DNA from: Halomonas sp. 'Soap Lake #6'
GTDB lineage: Bacteria; Pseudomonadota; Gammaproteobacteria; Pseudomonadales; Halomonadaceae
Direction of reading: 5' to 3'
DNA: 64,000 nt
Assembly (NCBI RefSeq): GCF_003031405.1
Contig: NZ_CP020469.1
Location: 248,001 to 312,000 of the forward strand
In this document: positions 51,555 to 59,300 of the stretch, one piece after another
How the letters are laid out: the number at the start of each line of letters is the position of its first letter
Position numbering within the stretch: position 1 is the stretch's first letter
Program-made: the position numbers and the translations under genes
The notes under the pieces: model-generated
The model's input: only the letters and a program-made list of their open reading frames with translations
Told to the model about the DNA's origin: nothing
The model's database searches: none

Positions 51555-53117
51555 CTACGCCAAGGTCTCCACCTCAAACGCCACAATCTGGCGCCGGACG
51601 CTGGAAAACTCCACGCCGATGAGATGAATGGGCTTGCCGGAGGCGCGGTGTTTATCGGCATAGCCTTTGTGTTTGATCTGCTCCAGTGCTTTACCTTCCG
51701 GCAGCTGTTCCACGACCTTGAACTCAAACAGGTAGATATGCCCACCAAAGTCCACGCTCATATCCACCTTGCCGTGGTGACTGGCGTCCTCCACCGTCAC
51801 ATCCAGCCCCAGAGCGGCAAAGTGGCTATAGAATACACTGGCATAATGCCCCTCGTAGCGGGCGATAGGATTGTTGCGATACCAGTCATGGGGAAGCCCG
51901 GCGTAGAGCGCTTTGAGGTGAGCTTCTAACCCGGCAAGATCGTGCTGGCTTAAATGACGAAACAGCGTGCGGCGCTCACGTGGGGCGTTCTCGACCCCAA
52001 GTGACGGCAGCAGTGCATGGTTGAGGCTGGTTTCGACTTCGCGGTTAGGGAAGCCAAGAGTGTACTGGCGGTAACCCAGCAGAGGCTCTTCTACCTGCTG
52101 AATGGTGAGATAGCCGGTTTGAAACAGCAGGCCTTCGGTGCTGATCTGATCAACATCAAACTGACTGAGTAATTCATACTCAGTTTCCCAATGATCCAAT
52201 GAGGGAGTGAAGACCCCACGTTGTTTGAGAATGTCGACCAAAAATGTCGGCGTAGCGGACTCAAACCAGTAAGGGGCGAATTCTTGCTCTTGGAACAGCA
52301 ATAGCACATCGAAGGGATTGTAGACAGAGGTAACCTCACGGCCACCCCAACGATAGCCGTTATACCACTGTTTGATCTCCTGACGGTCTAGCCCAGAAAG
52401 TTCAGGTTCAAATACTGTATCGATGTCGTCATCGGTATAGCCACACAGGGTCGCATAGTCGGGCGAAAGGGTGATGTCGCGTAGATTGTTCAAGCCCGAA
52501 AACAGACTGACCTTGCTGAACTTGGAAACGCCGGTAAGCAGCACAAAGTGCAGGTGCGGGTCGGCGTCTTTAAGCACGCTGTAGAGGTTTTTCAAGCCCT
52601 CGCGCAGTTCCCGGGCGCGCTCCGGAGCCAGGATATTGTCCAGAATCGGTTTGTCATACTCATCAATCAGCACAACCACACGCTGGCCGATCTGCTGGTG
52701 AGCGGTGCGGATGAGGGCAGAAAATTCACCCGGTATATCGGTTTTATGGTGCTGAGTAATGCCGAGATGCTCGCGTTGAACCCTTAACTGTTCACGAATA
52801 CGCTCATCCAGTTCTTCACGGCTCTGCACCACACCATCGGCAAAACTAATACGAATCACCGGATAGCGCTGTTGCCAGTCCCATTTGTCGTGAATATACA
52901 GCCCTTCAAACAGCGCCTGGCGGCCTTCAAACAGGCAGCGCAGGGTGTCCAGCAACAGGCTTTTGCCGAAGCGGCGTGGCCGCGAGAGGAAGTAGTATTT
53001 GTTCTGGTTAACCAAGCGCTCAATATGCGGGGTTTTATCAACGTAGTAATAGTTACCCTCGCGGATATCCGAGAACGTCTGAATCCCAATGGGTAGCTTA
53101 CGGCGGTGGGAATCCAT
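51555..53117 (-). CDS. AAA-ATPase-like / PD-(D/E)xK nuclease family protein (copy 2)
   Basis: 520 residues, with the same architecture and motifs as copy 1 (RPRRFGKS, VVVLIDEYDKP, FEFKV). The N-terminal 80 codons and the C-terminal 240 codons are near-identical to copy 1 at DNA level. The middle, for example QREHLGITQHHKTDIPGEF against KRLGLTLDNTTIAGRF, has diverged clearly. An ATG one codon earlier (53120) is equally possible. The genes are tandem on the minus strand with a 72-base gap. Confidence 0.85.
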   Translation of the reverse strand: MDSHRRKLPIGIQTFSDIREGNYYYVDKTPHIERLVNQNKYYFLSRPRRFGKSLLLDTLRCLFEGRQALFEGLYIHDKWDWQQRYPVIRISFADGVVQSREELDERIREQLRVQREHLGITQHHKTDIPGEFSALIRTAHQQIGQRVVVLIDEYDKPILDNILAPERARELREGLKNLYSVLKDADPHLHFVLLTGVSKFSKVSLFSGLNNLRDITLSPDYATLCGYTDDDIDTVFEPELSGLDRQEIKQWYNGYRWGGREVTSVYNPFDVLLLFQEQEFAPYWFESATPTFLVDILKQRGVFTPSLDHWETEYELLSQFDVDQISTEGLLFQTGYLTIQQVEEPLLGYRQYTLGFPNREVETSLNHALLPSLGVENAPRERRTLFRHLSQHDLAGLEAHLKALYAGLPHDWYRNNPIARYEGHYASVFYSHFAALGLDVTVEDASHHGKVDMSVDFGGHIYLFEFKVVEQLPEGKALEQIKHKGYADKHRASGKPIHLIGVEFSSVRRQIVAFEVETLA

Positions 53118-53263
53118 CACGGTTCGTCTCCAGAGTAAAGCAGTAATATGTCAATAGTCTAGCATGCCTATTGTTTGCACTGCCCAGTGGCGAGGATAAA
53201 CACCTCGTACAGTTGTTTTATCAACAGGCATAACATTATAAAAAACGCATTAGGTGTAGATGG

Positions 53264-53303
53264 TTGACTTTATTACCCTCTAACGCAAATAATAATTATT
53301 GCT
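53264..53303 (+). promoter_or_regulatory. Candidate Fur-controlled promoter of the sigma factor gene
   Basis: TTGACT (53264-53269) as -35 is followed 17-19 bases later by AT-rich CAAATAATAATTATTG, which can serve as -10 and also resembles a Fur box: GCAAATAATAATTATTGCT matches the consensus at about 12 of 19 positions and is itself palindromic. It lies 40 bases before the sigma-factor start. Confidence 0.6.
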
Positions 53304-53342
53304 ATTTGATTTGTGGCACTCGTTAAGGCAGGAGGCCTAGCC

Positions 53343-53870
53343 GTGGATAGCCAGACGTGGAACGCTGAGTTAGAAGATATCTTTGTTAATCAGCGGCAAA
53401 GGCTCTGTTGTGTCGCCGCAAGAGTATTGGGAAGCGCCGATCAAGCCGATGATGTTGTGCAGGATGCCTACCTAAAAATTTCAGAAACACAGACCCTTTT
53501 TGTAATTAAGCAGCCTATCGCTTACGCATCACGAGTGGTGCGTAACCTCGCTATTGATCGCTGTCGGCGTTCAGCGTTTGAATCAACCCTCTTTGCGCAA
53601 GAAGAGGAGGGCGTTAACGCTGCTTTAAATACGCATTCACCAGAGACAATCGCGATTGATCGCCAAGCGCTGGGTCGCGTTGTGGATGCATTGGATGAGC
53701 TACCTGAACGCACACGGTATGCCTTTGAGCTGTATCGCGCAGGGGGACACACGCAGCGTGAAGTAGCGCAACAGTTAGGCATTTCGACCACATTGGTTAA
53801 CTTTATGATTCGCGATGCACTGACTCATTGCCGCCAATCGCTACAAAGTCAGACGTTGCCAGATCAGTAA
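53343..53870 (+). CDS. ECF sigma factor (FecI/PvdS-like)
   Basis: 175 residues from the GTG at 53343, which has GCAGGAGGCCTAGCC upstream; a GTG at 53313 lacks a site. Sigma region 2 (QRLCCVAARVLGSADQADDVVQDAYLK as separate blocks) and region 4 (LDELPERTRYAFELYRAGG, then TQREVAQQLGIS) are of the iron-starvation FecI/PvdS group. A Fur-like promoter precedes it, and a PvdS-type iron-starvation box precedes the downstream mbtH gene, so it probably switches on siderophore synthesis when iron is low. Confidence 0.9.
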   Translation: MDSQTWNAELEDIFVNQRQRLCCVAARVLGSADQADDVVQDAYLKISETQTLFVIKQPIAYASRVVRNLAIDRCRRSAFESTLFAQEEEGVNAALNTHSPETIAIDRQALGRVVDALDELPERTRYAFELYRAGGHTQREVAQQLGISTTLVNFMIRDALTHCRQSLQSQTLPDQ

Positions 53871-54002
53871 GCCTACGTTCCATCCCCTCTTTGTGGCCGC
53901 TTTGTTACACTGTCAATGAACAACGATAGCGTTGAAAACCCTGGACGCTTCCCTAGTCAGTTGGCCGATGGCAGGCAGCAGTAGCGAGGATTGACAGTAA
54001 CG

Positions 54003-54209
54003 ATGAATAACGACAGCGGCGATGATGCCGTTTGGCAAGCTGCGCTTGATTGGCTGATGCGCGAGCATGAGGAGACGTTGAGTGATGCTGATCGTGAAGC
54101 CTTCCAAGCGTGGTTGGCGGATTCCCCTCAGCATCGCCGAGTGTTCCATGAAGCAGAACAGCTGTGGCTACTGACAGGATTGATCCCTCGCAGCGATGAG
54201 CGTAGCTAG
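54003..54209 (+). CDS. Truncated FecR-like protein (DUF4880 domain only)
   Basis: 68 residues: only the cytoplasmic N-terminal FecR/DUF4880 domain (VWQAALDWLMREHEE, AFQAWLADSPQHRRVFHEAE, LW near the end). Normal FecR proteins have about 320 residues with a membrane helix and a periplasmic domain, all missing here. An in-frame TTG at 53991 is an alternative start. The DUF4880 domain binds sigma, so this may be a soluble sigma modulator or a decayed remnant. No cognate receptor follows. Confidence 0.8.
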   Translation: MNNDSGDDAVWQAALDWLMREHEETLSDADREAFQAWLADSPQHRRVFHEAEQLWLLTGLIPRSDERS

Positions 54210-54571
54210 GCGTCTGCCAAATCTAACGCTGATCGACTGCAAATCCCTGTCTCCCGGCCAATTTCTTTCGAACCGGCTGGCGCGAAATCTATGCCCAGTA
54301 GCGGTCGATTGAATCCGGCAGCCTTCTGGTGCGTGCCTGACAAGTTTCTGCTTTTGCTTCTTCTGATTCAGACTTCCCTTTCCCGATCTTCCTCCTTCGG
54401 CGGTGTAGCGGCACTTACGTGTAAAACACATAGAGCCGTTTAGACTCAGTCATATTTTTTCTACTTTCTTCTCCCTCCTCATTAAATTTTTAGTCATCTC
54501 ACTCGTCGTTAAGTAATGAGAAGCAATTGCGTTTTGTTTCTCATTTGTTCGTCAACGATGAGGTTAGTTCC
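54210..54571. other. Intergenic region before mbtH
   Basis: 362 bases without a convincing gene. The right part holds the mbtH promoter (own entry). AGTAATGAGAAGCAATTGC (54511-54529) also resembles a Fur box at about 12 of 19 positions. The left 200 bases show no FecR continuation in any plus frame that I could recognise. Confidence 0.5.
54483..54506 (+). promoter_or_regulatory. Iron-starvation (IS) box, TAAAT-N16-CGT
   Basis: TAAAT at 54483-54487, exactly 16 bases, then CGT at 54504-54506. This is the PvdS-dependent promoter pattern of Pseudomonas siderophore genes. It lies 65 bases upstream of the mbtH start and about 600 bases downstream of a FecI/PvdS-like sigma gene. Confidence 0.7.
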
Positions 54572-54817
54572 ATGACAAGTTGTTTTGATCGTGAAGATGC
54601 TGTTTTCCGCGTGTTAGTTAACCACGAAGAGCAGTACTCCCTCTGGCCTGAGTGGAAAGCGATTCCTGCTGGTTGGACGGATACCGGTGTGCTTGGCGAT
54701 AAGCCAACCTGCCTAGATTACGTCGAAAAAACCTGGACCGATATGCGGCCGCTCTCTCTGCGTCAGTGGATGGACGAGCAGCAGGCTGCCGAAGCGGAGC
54801 CGGCGGATGCAGGCTAA
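54572..54817 (+). CDS. MbtH-family NRPS accessory protein
   Basis: 81 residues. Typical MbtH blocks: [19 protein letters not shown] and the TDTGVLG...[18 protein letters not shown] region with the conserved Trp residues. MbtH proteins bind and stabilise NRPS adenylation domains. The start at 54572 (GAGGTTAGTTCC upstream) gives the family length. It overlaps the thioesterase gene by 11 bases and heads the siderophore operon. Confidence 0.94.
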   Translation: MTSCFDREDAVFRVLVNHEEQYSLWPEWKAIPAGWTDTGVLGDKPTCLDYVEKTWTDMRPLSLRQWMDEQQAAEAEPADAG

Positions 54818-55547
54818 GCGGCTAAAGCTGCTCTGCCTGCCCTGTGCTGGGGCAAGTGCCACCATGTATCTACGCTGGAAGCGCCAGTTGCCAGCGTGGA
54901 TTGAGGTGTGCCCCGTTGAGTTGCCGGGGCGGGGTGAGCGCTTGGGTGAGCCGCTCGTCGACAACTTCGAAACTCAGGTCGTAAAGCTGTGCGAAGAGCA
55001 GGCAACGCGGATGCGCGGTGACTTTGCCCTGTTTGGTCACAGCATGGGGGCGCTGCTGGCTTATGGCATGGCTGCTCGATTGCGCGATGTGGGGCGCCCT
55101 CAGCCACGAATGCTATTCGCCTCAGGTAGTGCAGCGCCCTCAATGCGTGATTCAGAGCGCTTGGCAGGTCTTGATAACGATAAGGCCCTAATTGCGGATC
55201 TTCGCCAACAGGGCGGCACGCCAGAGGAGGTATTCGAAAGCCCAGAGCTGATGCGTCTCACGCTTGATGTTCTGGCTGCGGACTATCGCCTCTGTCGTAG
55301 TTTCCGTTATCGCAGCAGTGCGCCATTCGACTACCCGGTCAAAGTGTTAGCGGGTCTTACTGATGATATCGAGAAAGTGCGCCTGGAAGCATGGCAACGC
55401 GTAGCAGGAGGGGCGTTTTCTTTGAACTGGTTCGAGGGAGGGCACTTCTTTATTCGCCAGCAGGAAGGGCAAGTATTGGCGGCCATCGAACAGGCGCTGA
55501 CCTTACGTCTAGAGAAGGTGCTTTATGCAGCGCCTGCGGTTAGCTGA
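54807..55547 (+). CDS. Type II thioesterase for NRPS editing
   Basis: 246 residues, alpha/beta hydrolase of the GrsT/YbtT type: [15 protein letters not shown] near the start, nucleophile [14 protein letters not shown] (Ser about 76), Asp in [10 protein letters not shown] (about 188) and His in FEGGHFFI (about 214). It clears misprimed carrier domains. It overlaps both mbtH and the PPTase gene, so all three are one transcript. Confidence 0.93.
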   Translation: MQAKRLKLLCLPCAGASATMYLRWKRQLPAWIEVCPVELPGRGERLGEPLVDNFETQVVKLCEEQATRMRGDFALFGHSMGALLAYGMAARLRDVGRPQPRMLFASGSAAPSMRDSERLAGLDNDKALIADLRQQGGTPEEVFESPELMRLTLDVLAADYRLCRSFRYRSSAPFDYPVKVLAGLTDDIEKVRLEAWQRVAGGAFSLNWFEGGHFFIRQQEGQVLAAIEQALTLRLEKVLYAAPAVS

Positions 55548-56235
55548 AACGCTACCCGTGGGGCTCACGGTCTGGCAGTTGTCTCTTGATCTGGAGGCCC
55601 CTGTTGCCGATGAGGACTATCGGTTGCTGAGCCAAACAGAGCGGCAGCGTGCGTGTCGGCTTCGTCATCACGCCGATGTAGTGCGTGCCGTGGCGACTCG
55701 TGCTGCTCTGCGGCGGCTGCTATCAGAGCAAACCGGTGTGGCGCCAGAGAAGCTGGTATTCACACAAAACGCCTACGGCAAACCACAGTTGGAAGGCGCT
55801 AGTGGGCCTGCCTTCAATGTCTCCCACTCTGGCAATGTCGCCCTGATCGCGTTTGCTCCCGGCGGTGCGGTGGGGGTCGATATTGAGCGTCTCCGGCCCG
55901 AGGAGGAGCTGGCTCCGCTGCACGATTTGGTGCTATCGGCGAGTGAGCGACGCTATCACGATAGCGGCCGGTCTGCCTTGCCCTTTATTGAGCGCTGGGT
56001 GGTTAAAGAGGCAGTGCTAAAGGCACTTGGGCTGGGAATAGCTGACCATCTACAGGCGCTCTCGGTCAGTCCAGCTTCTGCGCCGCCAACCATTTACCGC
56101 CTTGGATACTCGCATCCGATTTTATCGCCTTTGCAGGCTTGGCCGCTGCCAGCGCCGTGTGGCTATGCGGCAGCCCTGGGGTATGTCGATACCGAGCCGA
56201 GAGGGTGCCACTGCACCCGTCTTTCTGGAGGTTAA
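55525..56235 (+). CDS. 4'-phosphopantetheinyl transferase (Sfp type)
   Basis: 236 residues with the Sfp/PPTase signatures FNVSHSGNVALIAF (about 93), VGVDIERL (about 116) and WVVKEAVLKALGLG (about 159). It transfers phosphopantetheine from CoA to the carrier domains of the adjacent NRPSs. Its start lies 23 bases inside the thioesterase gene. Confidence 0.94.
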   Translation: MQRLRLAETLPVGLTVWQLSLDLEAPVADEDYRLLSQTERQRACRLRHHADVVRAVATRAALRRLLSEQTGVAPEKLVFTQNAYGKPQLEGASGPAFNVSHSGNVALIAFAPGGAVGVDIERLRPEEELAPLHDLVLSASERRYHDSGRSALPFIERWVVKEAVLKALGLGIADHLQALSVSPASAPPTIYRLGYSHPILSPLQAWPLPAPCGYAAALGYVDTEPRGCHCTRLSGG

Positions 56236-56388
56236 GTATGTACACATCAGTGAAGCATATCAGGACAGAGTTTAAAGCATCTAAGGGACTGGAGCTGCGA
56301 AGCTTGAGCATTCCTCAATGCTGCCACAGCAGCAACGCCCTGTACTGACTATTTATTCTCAGGACTCGAACTTTTAGCAGGTACGCAC

Positions 56389-59300
56389 ATGGATACAAGG
56401 CACGCCCAGACAATGAACAGCCACCCGTCCCATAACGATGCTTTTAGAAACGATGTTTTTAGAAGCTATGTCGAGCATTTAAGTCGCTTAGCCCGTGAAA
56501 GGCCCAGCGACAGGGCGCTGATCGTGGTGAACGCTCAAGGTGAAACTATCCTTGATTACGCCACCTTGGAGCGGCGTTCGCGTGCCCTGGCCAGTGAGCT
56601 ACAGCAGCGGTTCGCGGTTGGTGATCGTGCTTTGATCCTGCTGGATAACGATGAACACTATGTAGTGGCATTTTTCGCTTGCCTGTACGCTGGGGTAATG
56701 GCTGTACCTGTCTTCCCACCGGAGTCGGCCAAACAGCAGCACCTGGCACGCTTGCTGGCCATTGCAGCCGACTCCCAGGCCGTTTGTGTGCTTACCTCTA
56801 CGACGATTATCGATGTGGTCGCATCGGCGAGCGAAGGCTTCGGTAGTGCGGAATTGATTCCCGTGGATGCCGTAGATGAGAGCCGCGCTGAACACTGGGT
56901 CGAGCATTTCCCTAAGCGTGATGATATCGCCTTTTTGCAATACACCTCAGGTTCCACTGCCACGCCCAAGGGGGTGATGGTGAGTCATGGCAATCTGATG
57001 GCTAATGAGCGCGCTATCGAGACAGGTTTCTCGATAGGTGCTGATGATGTCTTCGTCAGTTGGCTGCCGCTTTACCACGATATGGGGCTGATCGGCGGTC
57101 TGCTGCAGCCCATCTATCGTGGCATTCCCGCCGTGCTGATGAGCCCGACCTTCTTTTTGCAGCGGCCGGTACGCTGGCTGGAAGCGATCTCCCGCTACGG
57201 AGGTACCATCAGTGGTGGCCCTGATTTCTCCTACCGGCTGTGTCTTGAGCGTATTCGCGACGAGCAGATTGAGACACTCGATTTATCCAGCTGGCGGGTC
57301 GCGTTCTCAGGCGCTGAGCCAGTGCGCTACGATACCCTTACAGCCTTTATTGAGCGCTTCCGCCCGGCGGGCTTCGCCGCTGACACCGCAGCCCCCTGCT
57401 ATGGTCTAGCTGAAGCCACGCTGCTGGTTAGCTGTAATCCGCGCGGTACGGGCGTGGTCGGCACGGCTTTTTCTCAACAGTCGTTGGCCGAGGGTCAGGC
57501 TTCCTCAGCAGCCGAGGGCAATACCCTGGTGGGCTGTGGCACACCGCAGCCGGGTCACGCTATTGATATTATTGATCCCCACAGCCTTCGCTCCCTGCCC
57601 GATGGTGAAGTCGGCGAGATCTGGGTCAATGGGCCAAGCGTGGCGCATGGGTATTGGCAGAACCCCGAAGCCACGGCCCAAACTTTTGTTACCCGGGATG
57701 GAGTTAGTTGGCAGCGTACCGGTGCTCACGATAGCGATGCTCACGATACCAATACACAGGGCCACGATGCCCGAGACGATCGCTGGCTACGTAGCGGAGA
57801 TCTAGGCTTTTTGCACGAAGGGCAGCTGTATATCGCCGGGCGCATTAAAGATCTAATCATTCTGCGCGGCCATAACGTCTACCCCCAGGATATTGAGTGC
57901 GCTATTGAAGTAGAGGTGGAAGCGGTCCGTAAGGGGCGCATTGCAGCCTTTGCGGTGACCACCCCCGAAGGCGCTGAAGGGATCGGCATCGCGGCAGAAG
58001 TCTCTCGTGGCATGCAGAAGCTGGTGCCCGCTGAAACGCTGATTAGAGCGCTGAGTGAGGCGGTAGGGTCCGCTTGCCATGAACCGCTTTCTGTTGTGCT
58101 ACTACTCAACCCTGGTGGTCTCCCCAAAACCTCTAGCGGCAAGCTACAGCGCAGCGCCTGCCGTCAAGGCTGGGAGACGGGCAGTCTGGATACCTACGCC
58201 ATTCACGCCTTTGGGCATTTTGTCAGCGGTGGCGACGATGACGCCAGTGATGGCAAGGCATCGCAATCTACCGCGGTATCTGGGAGCGAAACGGAGCAGA
58301 CGTTAACGAAGCTCTGGCGCCAAGTGCTGGGCGATAACGACACCCAGTCGCAGAGTAAGCCACTAGGAAGAGATGCTCACTTCTTCGCCAGAGGTGGTAA
58401 TTCTCTGGCGGCGGTGCAGTTGGCTTCACGCATTAGCGATCATTGGGCGATTGATTTCCCTACGAGAGTCATCATGGAAAAACCGCGCTTTAGTGGTGTG
58501 GTTGATGAAGTAGAGCGGCTCTTGGCGAATTGGACGCCCAATAGCAGGATGACGACCCAGGGCGCATTAGTGCCCATTCCACGAAACGAAACGCTACCTT
58601 TGGCACCTGTTCAGCGCCGACTTTGGCTGGTTGATCGCCTAGCAAGTCAGGCGGGCGACCTTGAGCGTGCCGCTTATAACCTTCCAGCGCTATTTTCCCT
58701 GAAAGGGGAATTGAATATAGAGGCTCTGGAACGAACCATTAATGCCATCGTTGCGCGGCATGAAGCATTGCGTACCTACTACCCCGAAAGCGAGAGTGGT
58801 GATCCCATTGCGGTTATCGAGGGTCAGCGAAACATCGAACTTCCTGTTTTGGATTGCAGTGATCTTTCTGAACGGGAGCAACAGCGATATCTGCAAGATA
58901 CCTTCACCGAGCATGCGAATACACCATTTGATCTTGCCACGGGCCCTTTAATCAAGGCGGGTTTACTACGTTTTGGCGCACAAGAGCATGCTCTGGTCCT
59001 GGTCATTCACCACATTGTCTTCGACGGCTGGTCCACGGGCGTATTCATCCGGGAATTTGCCATTCTGTACGGGGAATTGCTGGAAGGGAAGGAGTCTGGG
59101 TTACCCGAACTTGGTATTCAGTACGTGGACTATGCCGCTTGGCATGAGAAAGCATTGTCGGGAGCGGCCTTTGAGCAAAGCGCAACCTTCTGGCGTCGCT
59201 ATCTAAACAGTGCCCCACTGCTCTCAACTCTACCGGCGGATTTCGCTAGGCCTAGTCAAGTATCGCATGCCGGTAGTGCCCTGAGCATGACACTGAGTCC

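Noticed and set aside
54168..54431. Minus-strand 87-codon frame between the FecR remnant and mbtH
   Set aside because: No recognisable family, basic low-complexity sequence, and no ribosome site; probably chance.
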